Made by a program: the position numbers and the translations under genes
In this document: piece by piece, positions 23,501 to 36,100 of the stretch
Layout of the letters: each line of letters opens with the position of its first letter
How positions within the stretch are numbered: the stretch's first letter is position 1
Notes under the pieces: model-generated
What the model was told of the DNA's origin: nothing
Database searches by the model: none
Seen by the model: the letters and a program-made list of their open reading frames with translations, nothing else
NCBI GenBank assembly: GCA_960531495.1
Contig: OY482862.1
Coordinates: 30,819,766-30,883,765, forward strand
Length of the DNA: 64,000 bases
Reading direction: 5' to 3'
Source of the DNA: Zeus faber
Lineage: Eukaryota > Chordata > Actinopteri > Zeiformes > Zeidae

Positions 23501-26500
23501 GTGTGTGCGTATGTGTGTGTATGTGTGTGTGCGTATGTGTGTGTCTTACCGGTACATTTCGATGGCCGCCTCGTCTTCATCGCTGAACTCGTCTTCGTTC
23601 TCCTCCAGCTCCTCTAGCGTCATGCTCTCATAGCTTTTCACTGGAATTCACTAAATATCAAACCCATATTCAACAGTATCATTGAGCATTAGAACAGTAG
23701 TACAGGTGTGGGCGTGGCGTCGTACCGACTGACTGCTGCTGCAGGGCCAGCGCCTCCTCCCCCTCGTCCTCGTTGGGAACCTCCTTAGGAGGAAGGATTC
23801 CCTTCTTCCTCAAGATGTCGTTCCACTCTGTGTCTTCGTTTGGATCCTGGAGTCACGATCACATCAGTTTACACAACTGACACCACCTACTGACCTACAG
23901 ACAGACCTACAGATGGACTGAGGGTCACACCCGGGGCTATGATTGAGGGGCCATAATCTTGTAAATGGCACCTGACCAATGGAACACAAACTTTCATCGC
24001 TCTAAAAGCCTCTTCAAGTGAAGTAGGGGCAGACTGATCAGAACACTGCTTTGAAGCAGCTCTGAATCTTTTTCTTTATTCTGCAGAATAAATATATTTA
24101 ATACTCTGTTTTCCTGTAGCAGGCAGATTAACCTCACCGACCACGCAGGCAGAATTTCACCAACATTAGTTTGTTAATTAGGTAGCTATTGTGTCAGTTA
24201 GTACTTATTGTGCATTATCTCCAGGTGCGTTGCAATGCCATTTCACTGCATATACAGTATGTATGATCGTATGTATAAGTTTGTGATAAATAAACATCTT
24301 GAAACTTGAATACTAACTACAGCACTAGGAATACTAGTAATAATACTAGGACATATTGTGTGTAATCACCGGGTGCGTTGCATTGACATTTCACTGCATA
24401 TATGTATGAAAGCATATGTATGTAACAAATAACCCTCTTGAATCTTGAATCTAGAAATACCAATACTGATATTAATACTAACTAAAGCAGTAGTAGAAAT
24501 CCAGTAAATCCAGTAGTAGTAGGAGACATTAGGAGTACTAGCCGAGTAGTAGTATAATACTAGTAGTATTATTCAGTATATTATATGACAGCAGCTGCTA
24601 TATTATGAATACTAAATATAACTATAAATATGACTCAATATAACTATAACTCAAGATAACCATGACTATAAATATAACTATAACAATAACAATAAATATG
24701 TCTCAATATAACTATAACTCAATATAACCACAACTATAAATATAACTATAACAATAAATGTGATTCAATATAACTATAGCTCAATATAACCGCAACTATA
24801 AATATAACAATAACAATAAATATGTCTCAATATAACTATAACTCAATATAACCACAACTATAAATATAACAATAAAAATGACTCAATATAACTATAGCTC
24901 AATATAACCATAACTATAAATATAACTATAACAATAAATATGACTCAATATAACAATAGCTCAATATAACCATAACTATAAATATAACTATAACAATAAA
25001 TATGACTCAATATAACTATAGCTCAATATAACCATAACTATAAATATAACTATAACAATAAATATGACTCAATATAACTATAGCTCAATATAACCATAAA
25101 TATAAATACAACTATAACAATAAATATGACTCAATATAACTATAGCTCAATATAACCATAAATATAACTATAACAATATATATGACTCAATATAATTATA
25201 GCTCAATATAACCATAACTATAAATATAACAAAAAATGACTCAATATAACTATAGCTCAATATAACCATAACTATAAATATAACAAAAAATGACTCAATA
25301 TAACTATAGCTCAATATAACCATAACTATAAATATAACAAAAAATGACTCAATATAACTTTAGCTCAATATAACCATAACTATAAATATAACTTTAACAA
25401 TAAATATGACTCAATATAACTATAGCTCAATATAACCATAACTATAAATATAACAATAAAAATGACTCAATATAACTATAGCTCAATATAACCATAACTA
25501 TAAATATAACTATAACAATAAATATGACTCAATATAACTATAGCTCAATATAACCATAACTATAAATATAACAATAAATATGACTCAATATAACTATAGC
25601 TCAATATAACCATAACTATAAATATAACAATAAATATGACTCAATATAACTATAGCTCAATATAACCATAACTATAAATATAACAATAAATATGACTCAA
25701 TATAACTATAGCTCAATATAACCATAACTATAAATATAACAATAAATATGACTCAATATAACTATAGCTCAATATAACCATAACTATAAATATAACAAAA
25801 AATGACTCAATATAACTTTAGCTCAATATAACCATAACTATAAATATAACTATAACAATATATATGACTCAATATAACTATAGCTCAATATAACCATAAC
25901 TATAAATATAACAATAAAAATGACTCAATATAACTATAGCTCAATATAACCATAACTATAAATATAACTATAACAATAAATATGACTCAATATAACTATA
26001 GCTCAATATAACCATAACTATAAATATAACTATAACCATAAATATGACTCAATATAACTATAGCTCAATATAACCATAACTATAAATATAACAATAAAAA
26101 TGACTCAATATAACTATAGCTCAATATAACCATAACTATAAATATAACAATAAAAATGACTCAATATAACTATAGCTCAATATAACCATAACTATAAATA
26201 TAACAATAAATATGACTCAATATAACTATAGCTCAATATAACCATAACTATAAATATAACTATAAATATGACTCAATATAACTATAGCTCAATATAACCA
26301 TAACTATAAATATAACAATAAATATGACTCAATATAACTATAGCTCAATATAACCATAACTATAAATAAAACTATAACAATAAATATGACTCAATATAAC
26401 TATAGCTCAATATAACCACAACTATAAATATAACAATAAAAATGACTCAATATAACTATAGCTCAATATAACCATAACTATAAATATAACTATAACAATA

Positions 26501-29500
26501 AATATGACTCAATATAACAATAGCTCAATATAACCATAACTATAAATATAACTATAACAATAAATATGACTCAATATAACTATAGCTCAATATAACCATA
26601 ACTATAAATATAACTATAACAATAAATATGACTCAATATAACTATAGCTCAATATAACCATAAATATAAATACAACTATAACAATAAATATGACTCAATA
26701 TAACTATAGCTCAATATAACCATAAATATAACTATAACAATATATATGACTCAATATAATTATAGCTCAATATAACCATAACTATAAATATAACAAAAAA
26801 TGACTCAATATAACTATAGCTCAATATAACCATAACTATAAATATAACAAAAAATGACTCAATATAACTATAGCTCAATATAACCATAACTATAAATATA
26901 ACAAAAAATGACTCAATATAACTTTAGCTCAATATAACCATAACTATAAATATAACTATAACAATAAATATGACTCAATATAACTATAGCTCAATATAAC
27001 CATAACTATAAATATAACAATAAAAATGACTCAATATAACTATAGCTCAATATAACCATAACTATAAATATAACTATAACAATAAATATGACTCAATATA
27101 ACTATAGCTCAATATAACCATAACTATAAATATAACAATAAATATGACTCAATATAACTATAGCTCAATATAACCATAACTATAAATATAACAATAAATA
27201 TGACTCAATATAACTATAGCTCAATATAACCATAACTATAAATATAACAATAAATATGACTCAATATAACTATAGCTCAATATAACCATAACTATAAATA
27301 TAACAATAAATATGACTCAATATAACTATAGCTCAATATAACCATAACTATAAATATAACAAAAAATGACTCAATATAACTTTAGCTCAATATAACCATA
27401 ACTATAAATATAACTATAACAATATATATGACTCAATATAACTATAGCTCAATATAACCATAACTATAAATATAACAATAAAAATGACTCAATATAACTA
27501 TAGCTCAATATAACCATAACTATAAATATAACTATAACAATAAATATGACTCAATATAACTATAGCTCAATATAACCATAACTATAAATATAACTATAAC
27601 CATAAATATGACTCAATATAACTATAGCTCAATATAACCATAACTATAAATATAACAATAAAAATGACTCAATATAACTATAGCTCAATATAACCATAAC
27701 TATAAATATAACAATAAAAATGACTCAATATAACTATAGCTCAATATAACCATAACTATAAATATAACAATAAATATGACTCAATATAACTATAGCTCAA
27801 TATAACCATAACTATAAATATAACTATAAATATGACTCAATATAACTATAGCTCAATATAACCATAACTATAAATATAACAATAAATATGACTCAATATA
27901 ACTATAGCTCAATATAACCATAACTATAAATAAAACTATAACAATAAATATGACTCAATATAACTATAGCTCAATATAACCATAACTATAAATATAACTA
28001 TAACAATAAATATGACTCAATATAACTATAGCCCAATATAACCATAACTATAAATATAACAATAAAAATGGCTCAATATAACTATAGCTCAATATAACCA
28101 TAACTATAAATATAACAATAAATATGACTCAATATAACTATAGCTCAATATAACCATAACTATAAATACAACTATAACAATAAATATGACTCAATATAAC
28201 TATAGCTCAATATAACCATAACTATAAATACAACTATAACAATAAATATGACTCAATATAACTATAGCTCAATATAACCATAACTATAAATATAACAATA
28301 AATATGACTCAATATAACTATAGCTCAATATAACCATAACTATAAATATAACAATAAATATGACTCAATATAACTATAGCTCAATATAACCATAACTATA
28401 AATATAACAATAAATATGACTCAATATAACTATAGCTCAATATAACCATAACTATAAATATAACAATAAATATGACTCAATATAACTATAGCTCAATATA
28501 ACCATAACTATAAATATAAAAATGACTCAATATAACAATAGCTCAATATAACCATAACTATAAATATAACAATAAATATGACTCAATATAACTATAGCTC
28601 AATATAACCATAACTATAAATATAACTATAACAATAAACATGACTCAATATAACTATAGCTCAATATAACCATAAATATAAATATAACTATAACAATAAA
28701 CATGACTCAATATAACTATAGCTCAATATAACCATAACTATAAATATAACAATAAAAATGACTCAATATAACTATAGCTCAATATAACCATAACTATAAA
28801 TACAACTATAACAATAAATATGACTCAATATAACTATAGCTCAATATAACCATAACTATAAATATAACAATAAATATGACTCAATATAACTATAGCTCAA
28901 TATAACCATAACTATAAATATAACAATAAATATGACTCAATATAACTATAGCTCAATATAACCATAACTATAAATACAACTATAACAATAAATATGACTC
29001 AATATAACTATAGCTCAATATAACCATAACTATAAATACAACTATAACAATAAATATGACTCAATATAACTATAGCTCAATATAACCATAACTATAAATA
29101 TAACAATAAATATGACTCAATATAACTATAGCTCAATATAACCATAACTATAAATATAACAATAAATATGACTCAATATAACTATAGCTCAATATAACCA
29201 TAACTATAAATATAACAATAAATATGACTCAATATAACTATAGCTCAATATAACCATAACTATAAATATAACAATAAATATGACTCAATATAACTATAGC
29301 TCAATATAACCATAACTATAAATATAAAAATGACTCAATATAACAATAGCTCAATATAACCATAACTATAAATATAACAATAAATATGACTCAATATAAC
29401 TATAGCTCAATATAACCATAACTATAAATATAACTATAACAATAAACATGACTCAATATAACTATAGCTCAATATAACCATAAATATAAATATAACTATA

Positions 29501-31660
29501 ACAATAAACATGACTCAATATAACTATAGCTCAATATAACCATAACTATAAATATAACAATAAAAATGACTCAATATAACTATAGCTCAATATAACCATA
29601 ACTATAAATACAACTATAACAATAAATATGACTCAATATAACTATAGCTCAATATAACCATAACTATAAATATAACAATAAATATGACTCAATATAACTA
29701 TAGCTCAATATAACCATAACTATAAATATAACAATAAATATGACTCAATATAACTATAGCTCAATATAACCATAACTATAAATATAACAATAAATATGAC
29801 TCAATATAACTATAGCTCAATATAACCATAACTATAAATATAACAATAAATATGACTCAATATAACTATAGCTCAATATAACCATAACTATAAATATAAA
29901 AATGACTCAATATAACAATAGCTCAATATAACCATAACTATAAATATAACAATAAATATGACTCAATATAACTATAGCTCAATATAACCATAACTATAAA
30001 TATAACTATAACAATAAACATGACTCAATATAACTATAGCTCAATATAACCATAAATATAAATATAACTATAACAATAAACATGACTCAATATAACTATA
30101 GCTCAATATAACCATAACTATAAATATAACAATAAAAATGACTCAATATAACTATAGCTCAATATAACCATAACTATAAATACAACTATAACAATAAATA
30201 TGACTCAATATAACTATAGCTCAATATAACCATAACTATAAATATAACTATAGCTCAATATAACCATAACTATAAATATAACAATAAATATGACTCAATA
30301 TAACTATAGCTCAATATAACCATAACTATAAATATAACTATAGCTCAATATAACCATAACTATAAATATAACAATAAATATGACTCAATATAACTATAGC
30401 TCAATATAACCATAACTATAAATATAACAATAAATATGACTCAATATAACTATAGCTCAATATAACCATAACTATAAATATAACAATAAATATGACTCAA
30501 TATAACTATAGCTCAATATAACCATAACTATAAATATAAAAATGACTCAATATAACAATAGCTCAATATAACCATAACTATAAATATAACAATAAATATG
30601 ACTCAATATAACTATAGCTCAATATAACCATAACTATAAATATAACTATAACAATAAACATGACTCAATATAACTATAGCTCAATATAACCATAAATATA
30701 AATATAACTATAACAATAAACATGACTCAATATAACTATAGCTCAATATAACCATAACTATAAATATAACAATAAAAATGACTCAATATAACTATAGCTC
30801 AATATAACCATAACTATAAATACAACTATAACAATAAATATGACTCAATATAACTATAGCTCAATATAACCATAAATATAAATACAACTATAACAATAAA
30901 TATGACTCAATATAACTATAGCTCAATATAACCATAAATATAAATATAACTATAACAATAAACATGACTCAATATAACTATAGCTCAATATAACCATAAC
31001 TATAAATATAACAATAAAAATGACTCAATATAACTATAGCTCAATATAACCATAACTATAAATACAACTATAACAATAAATATGACTCAATATAACTATA
31101 GCTCAATATAACCATAACTATAAATATAACTATAGCTCAATATAACCATAACTATAAATATAACAATAAATATGACTCAATATAACTATAGCTCAATATA
31201 ACCATAACTATAAATATAACTATAGCTCAATATAACCATAACTATAAATATAACAATAAATATGACTCAATATAACTATAGCTCAATATAACCATAACTA
31301 TAAATATAACTATAGCTCAATATAACCATAACTATAAATATAACAATAAATATGACTCAATATAACTATAGCTCAATATAACCATAAATATAAATATAAC
31401 TATAACAATAAATATGACTCAATATAACTATAGCTCAATATAACCATAACTATAAATATCAAACTACTACAAATGAAACCAGTTCAGGTGAATTCATACG
31501 AATTCTCAGAAATCTGTTAAAACGCCACAAACACTCCAGACCAGGTGATAATAAGATGATAATAAGGTGACAGAAATATGATCAAAAACATGATAATAAC
31601 ATGATAATAACATGATAATCTTCATATTCGTGGACTTAAATAACCTTTACAAACCTGCAT
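20507..31660 (-). CDS. pdcl3: Phosducin-like protein 3, 6 exons
   Basis: Cytosolic phosducin-family protein with a thioredoxin-like fold. Family members modulate the CCT chaperonin, and mammalian PDCL3 also stabilises VEGFR2. Exons in transcript order: 31660-31655 (only Met-Gln), 23846-23726, 23640-23550, 22539-22396, 22186-21978, 20649-20507. Splice sites are all GT/AG and the total is 714 nt (237 codons; human is about 239). Visible family motifs are [17 protein letters not shown] (exon 2), [16 protein letters not shown] (exon 3), GKxYVQEV-like [15 protein letters not shown] (exon 4), [31 protein letters not shown] and GGLVFGGM (exon 5), and the [12 protein letters not shown] helix with an acidic SEDED end (exon 6). 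Exon 1 was found by the ATGCAG|GT context and phase. Intron 1 is 7.8 kb and mostly satellite. It is divergent from tbc1d8. Confidence 0.93.
20765..21965. repeat. Minisatellite of about 60 bp in pdcl3 intron 5
   Basis: About 20 units containing TTGGGTTCCACCCACCTGGT, then GGTTCCCTAGTTACTAGT and GGACTACTACTAC. Each unit carries the palindrome CCACCTGGTGG (CACCTG E-box core). Confidence 0.95.
22662..23450. repeat. Minisatellite (ACTATACAATACTAGCACT) in pdcl3 intron 3
   Basis: Tandem units of roughly 17-19 bp (TACTAGCACTACTATACAA and TACTAGTACTACAATACAA) fill the intron between exons 3 and 4. Confidence 0.93.
23456..23545. repeat. (GT)n-type microsatellite with GCGTAT interruptions
   Basis: GTGTGT with periodic GCGTATGT. 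It ends five bases from the pdcl3 exon 3 donor (on the - strand). Confidence 0.93.
24190..24456 (+). mobile_element. Two adjacent Rex1-like LINE 3'-end fragments
   Basis: TGCATTATCTCCAGGTGCGT...CATTTCACTGCATATACAGT...GATAAATAAACATCTTGAAA (to about 24310) is followed by a second copy with GGGTGCGTTGCATTGACATT...CCTCTTGAATCTTGAATC (to about 24456). Both match the reverse complement of the Rex1-like 3' end at 39430-39760. Confidence 0.65.
24590..31460. repeat. About 6.9-kb satellite in pdcl3 intron 1, 56-62-bp unit
   Basis: The unit reads TGACTCAATATAACTATAGC, TCAATATAACCATAACTATA, AATATAACAATAAATA (56 bp), with a 62-bp variant carrying an extra CTATAA. I estimate 110-120 copies. A higher-order period of 1564 bp is visible: the rare ATATATGACTCAATATAATT variant recurs at about 25180 and 26744, and the ACTTTAGCTC variant at about 25357 and 26921. 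A second block type (AATAAACATGACTC, AATATAAAAATGACTC) recurs irregularly from 28500 to 31000. Nearly every unit has TGACTCA and TATAAATA. Confidence 0.97.
31461..31652. other. Proximal part of pdcl3 intron 1
   Basis: Non-satellite intronic sequence with short GATAATAA-type repeats near 31545-31620, next to the pdcl3 exon 1 donor (GT at 31653-31654, - strand). Confidence 0.6.
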
Positions 31661-31765
31661 TTTAACACAAAACAGCAAGAGTTCCAGAAGTCACTCGACT
31701 CGCACCAAGAACCGGAAGCGGAAGAAGCGACCCGCTAAAGAGTCCGGAAGAAACAGTAAACGTAT
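31661..31765 (-). promoter_or_regulatory. pdcl3: pdcl3 5' UTR/promoter with ETS sites
   Basis: The - strand region just upstream of the pdcl3 ATG contains GGAA-core ETS-like motifs seen on the + strand as ACCGGAAGCGGAAG (31711-31724) and TCCGGAAG (31743-31750). The transcription start is not determined. Confidence 0.45.
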
Positions 31766-31845
31766 CCCCGGTGGATGATAATAAACCATTATCTGTTCCC
31801 CATATGGCTTTTAAATGATGTTTTTTGTTTCATTTCGTGAGATGG

Positions 31846-32131
31846 TTGTATATTTCTACAAGGTTTAATGCCTGTAACTGTTATAAAACACGTAGGAACC
31901 ACCGTCAAGGGGACAATAATAACGTGGCGCCGACTTCCGCTTGGCGTCTCCTACCTGTCCATATAAGGAGCGGGAGCGGAGCAGCTGCTGTGAGGCTTTT
32001 TAGGGAGTCCCATGTGCTCAGGAGGAGAGACAGGTGGACTTTATATGGAATACATAGAATAAACACAATAAATACACATACCTGGAATAAAAGAGATACA
32101 GGGGGTATAATCAGACTTCCAGTAGATACAT
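31846..32131 (+). mobile_element. Possible solo LTR-like element in the pdcl3-tbc1d8 interval
   Basis: The segment starts TGTATATTTC and ends near CCAGTAGATACA. It contains a TATA-like ATATAAGG (about 31961) followed by GC-rich sequence, then several AATAAA hexamers (near 32058 and 32065), the layout expected for an LTR. No coding region accompanies it and I could not define a target duplication, so a plain promoter is also possible. Confidence 0.3.
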
Positions 32132-32133
32132 AA

Positions 32134-32223
32134 ATGTAAAATAATAATAATAATAATAATAATAATGATAATAATAATAATAGGGTGGTCATAAATGTTT
32201 TGTTATTATTGTTATTATTATTA

Positions 32224-32261
<38 letters not shown>

Positions 32262-32301
32262 GTTATTATTATTATTATTATTATTATTGTTATTATTATT
32301 A

Positions 32302-32336
<35 letters not shown>

Positions 32337-32337
32337 G
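32134..32337. repeat. (TAA)n and (TTA)n microsatellites
   Basis: AATAAT repeats (about 32134-32182), a short spacer, then TTATTATTG repeats (about 32203-32337) in the opposite sense. Together they could form a hairpin. Confidence 0.95.
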
Positions 32338-32403
32338 GCCCCGGGTTGCGCTGATGACATCTCAGACCAAAGACAAGATTCATGTTAAATTAAATCCTGA
32401 CCA

Positions 32404-32443
32404 GCCAATGAAAACAGGGCTGGCTGCGCCCCGGAAGTGACGT
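32404..32443 (+). promoter_or_regulatory. tbc1d8: Candidate tbc1d8 promoter: CCAAT box and ETS/CRE-like site
   Basis: CCAAT at 32405-32409 and CCGGAAGTGACG at 32431-32442, an ETS (GABP/ELK-type) site overlapping a half-CRE, typical of housekeeping promoters. They lie about 610 bp upstream of the tbc1d8 ATG, with a GATA/GACA tract between. Confidence 0.45.
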
Positions 32444-32519
32444 TGACAGGCTGGAATGCGGAAGTAAAAGCAAACATGACGCGAAGAGCCGAGCTCCGAG
32501 TGTGGCGTTAACTCCAAGG

Positions 32520-32661
32520 AATAGATAGATACACAGGTTGATAGATAGAGGGCAGATAGAGAGATAGATAGAAAGATAGACAGACAGATAGATAGATAGA
32601 TAGATAGAAAGATAGATAGACAGACAGATAGATAGATAGATAGATAGAAAGATAGACAGAC

Positions 32662-32700
<39 letters not shown>

Positions 32701-32721
32701 GGGGCAGATAGATAGACCGAC

Positions 32722-32776
<55 letters not shown>

Positions 32777-32837
32777 GGGACAGACAGACAGACAGACAGA
32801 TAGATAGAGGGACAGACAGACAGACAGATAGATAGAC

Positions 32838-32868
<31 letters not shown>

Positions 32869-32945
32869 GGGACAGACAGACAGACAGATAGATAGAGGGA
32901 CAGACAGACAGACAGATAGATAGACAGATAGATAGATAGATAGAC

Positions 32946-32988
<43 letters not shown>

Positions 32989-33008
32989 CAGATAGACAGA
33001 TAGATAAA
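32520..33008. repeat. (GATA)n/(GACA)n tract directly before tbc1d8 exon 1
   Basis: About 490 bp of GATA tetramers interspersed with GACA and GGGA units, ending roughly 45 bp upstream of the tbc1d8 ATG. Composition is that of Bkm-type satellite. Confidence 0.97.
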
Positions 33009-33051
33009 TAGGGACAGAGGGGTGAAGTGCCCGGTGCTCCCTGGCTGAACC

Positions 33052-33175
33052 ATGTGGCTGAATCCAGAGGAGGTGGGCCTGAAAAACGCTCTAAAGCTCT
33101 GGGTGACGGAGCAGAGCAACACGTTTTTCCTGCTACAGCGAAGAAGAGGACATGGGGAGACCGGCAGGATCTCAG
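33052..33175 (+). CDS. tbc1d8: tbc1d8 exon 1 (start codon)
   Basis: Encodes 41 residues from MWLNPEEV to GETGRIS and ends in phase 1 at CAG|GTACAC. The ATG is chosen because the residues align directly with the conserved TBC1D8 N-terminus. A near copy of the exon end plus donor lies 224 bp downstream in intron 1. Confidence 0.93.
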
Positions 33176-36100
33176 GTACACCACCCTGCACCACCCAATA
33201 CACAATACAATACCCAACACACTGCAACACATGTAACATTATCCTACACCACCCAATACACTAACACCACCCTATACGGCATAACACCAACCTACTCCTC
33301 CCCCCAACACACCGTCACACCACCCTACACCACCCAATACACCATAACACCACCCTACACGACACAGGAGAGTACATGGGGAGACCGGGAGGATCGCAGG
33401 TACACCACCCTACACACTGAGAAGTACTCTGAGCTTTTACTGCAGTAAAAATACAACGTTTCTACTTGACTGAAGAAGTGAATAAGTCATCATCGGTGGT
33501 CACTTGAGGCGAGTATGACCGTCCTCTGTGTTCGGGTCGTCTACTTGTGGCTCTTGGCTGTAGAGGCCGTCCACATCTTTTAGTGTAGTGTGGGCAGGGC
33601 AGAGTGGTGGTGGTCGTAGGTGGTTGAGCTGTTTTCTTGCTCCTCTTTGCGGTGCTGTCGCTTTGTCTCTGGCACGGCAGAGTTCCATTTCATGATGTGC
33701 AGCTGCTTCCTGCACGGATTTCTTCCAGGAGCGCCTGTCCAGTGCAATGTGCTCCAAGTTGCTTGATGTGATGTGGAATTTCTTCAGACTGGACTTGATA
33801 TTGTCCTTTAAAACGTTTCCTTTGCCCGCTGGGGGTTTGCTGATCTTCCTTCTGCTGGGAGTACAGAATCTGTTTAGAGAGAGGTCTGTTGGACTTGTGG
33901 ATGACATGGCCTGTCCATCGGAGTTGGTGCTGCATTATTGTGGTGGTGATCCTGGTCATGTTGGTTCCTCCAGAATGCCGAAGTTGGTGCATCTGTCCTC
34001 CCAGCTGATCCTCAGACTCAGCTGGGAGAATCTTTGTTGGTCGGGTTCCCGGGTGCCTTCTGTAGGTGGTCCATGACTCGGCTCCGTACAGCACAGTTAG
34101 GAAGACCACAGCTCTGTAGTTTTGTTTGGGCTTTTAGGGCTCTGCCTTCAAAGACTCTTTTCCTGAGTTTGGCGTAGGCTCCACTGGCACAACTCTGAAG
34201 AGGGTTTACCCTAGAGTTGATGTCAGCTTTTGAGGAAAGGCGGCTGCCTTGGAAGGGGAAGTGGTCAATGTTTTCAAGAGTGGTGTTGTCCACTTTTATG
34301 GTGGGCTGGGTAGATAGCTGATTGGGTGGAGGTTGATGTAAGACCTGATTAATGACGTTTAAGACTCAGGGCCCAAGGTTCTGTATGCCTTGGCAAAGGC
34401 ATTCAGGATTCCCTGGGGGGTTCAGCAGAGTAAGCTGCCATGGCGTTGTTGTGGTCGTCCGTGTACTGAAGCTCCATTATGGTGGTGTTGCTGACTTCAC
34501 TCATGGCCTTGAGCCTATTAAGGTTGAAGAGCCAGCCCTTCGCCAATGAGGTGGCGTACGGCAGCAATGAAGATGGCAAACAGTGTGGGTGGGATGATGC
34601 ATACCTGTTTGACCCCCTTTTCCACAGGGAAGGGCTCAGACTCAGAGCCGCTGTTCCTGATCACTGTGGCTGACATGCCATCATGTAGGAGCTACAATAT
34701 TCTGATGTACTTATCATGGAAGGCATATCTAGATAGTATGCTCCAAAGAGCCTGGTGGTCTACCTTGTCAGAGGCCTTTGTCAAGTCTTTGAAAGCCATG
34801 TAAAAAGGCTACCTTTGTTCACTGCATTTTCTCCTGTTATTGGTGTGCTGTGAATATCATGTCCACTGTACCTCTGGATGGCCGGAAGCCACACTGTGAT
34901 TCTGGGAGTACTTCTTCAGACAGTGGTAGCAGTCGGTTTGCGAGGACACAAGCAAGGACCTTGCCTCTTGTTGACAGGAGCGAGATGCCCCTGTAGTTTC
35001 CATATTCAGCCTGGTCCTAAGCTCTCTTACCCGGTTCTGGACATCTGCCTTGACTCTGGAGTGAGCCACTGTTTTGGCCTTGCAGGTTACATCATTTTGC
35101 CAGGCATGAAAGGTTTTCCTTATCTTGTAGATGAGTTATTCCATCTCTGTATTGTTTTCATCAAACCAGTCCTGGTGTTTTCTGGACATGGACCCAAGGG
35201 TGAATATACAGGTATTGAAGATGGTGGCTTTTTGAGGTCTTCAGTGCTCTTCGATGTCATCGGGATATTCCTGTTGGAGGCTTTCTCCAAGAGAGCCATC
35301 CAGGCTTTTAAGGTTTAGTCTTGGTCGGATCTGCTGCTTTTGAACCCTCCTCTTTCTCTTGAGTGTGATGGACATTAAGGAGTGAATTAGGATGATGATC
35401 TGTTCAGAGAAGCCTTACGTTTGTTTTTTTGGCGAAAAAGAGTGTTAATGATGGTGAGGTCGTTCTGAGCACATTTGCTGAGAAGCAGAACTCCATTGTA
35501 GTTGATGTTCCAGATGCCTTCCTTTCCTGTAGTGCCCTTCCAGAGGTGTTGGTCCCGGCTGACCTTGCCATTGAAGTCTCCTAGGAGAATAATCTCTTTC
35601 CTCCCTGGGGATTCTTGACATCTGGTTGTTGGCAAGCACCAGATGGATGGTGATGAGACGCAAACTGTTTCCCACAGGAAGTTAGGAGAGGTGACTGAGC
35701 TGGTTCCTGATGACAAATCCAACACCATGGATCCTGGGCTCATCAGCAGCCCGTCTCCTTCAGTTGCTCTCGTCTGCCCGTTCAGAGAAGGCAGCTAGGT
35801 CAATCTGGCATCTCCTCAGTTCTCTAGCGATGATCGCGGTTCCTTTCTTTGGTCTGTCACTGGTTGCACCATCCATCAGTATACGCACATTCCAGCCTCC
35901 AAAATTCATATTTTTGTTCTGATCCCTCTGGATGCTGTAATCCAGTCGGGAGGTTTAAGGCAGGCTATTTTTTGGGAACCTTTTCTAGCCCCTTCCCCAG
36001 GTGGGGTGGGCAGAGTGGAGCTACCACTTGGAATCAGCTGGAGAACAGATTCCAGCCCTGGAGCCCACGGTCGATGCCATAGATATGCGGGAATTCCCTC

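Noticed and set aside
24590..31460. CRISPR-like array or centromere
   Set aside because: Units are head-to-tail without unique spacers and the array is inside a pdcl3 intron in a eukaryotic genome; no evidence of centromere function.
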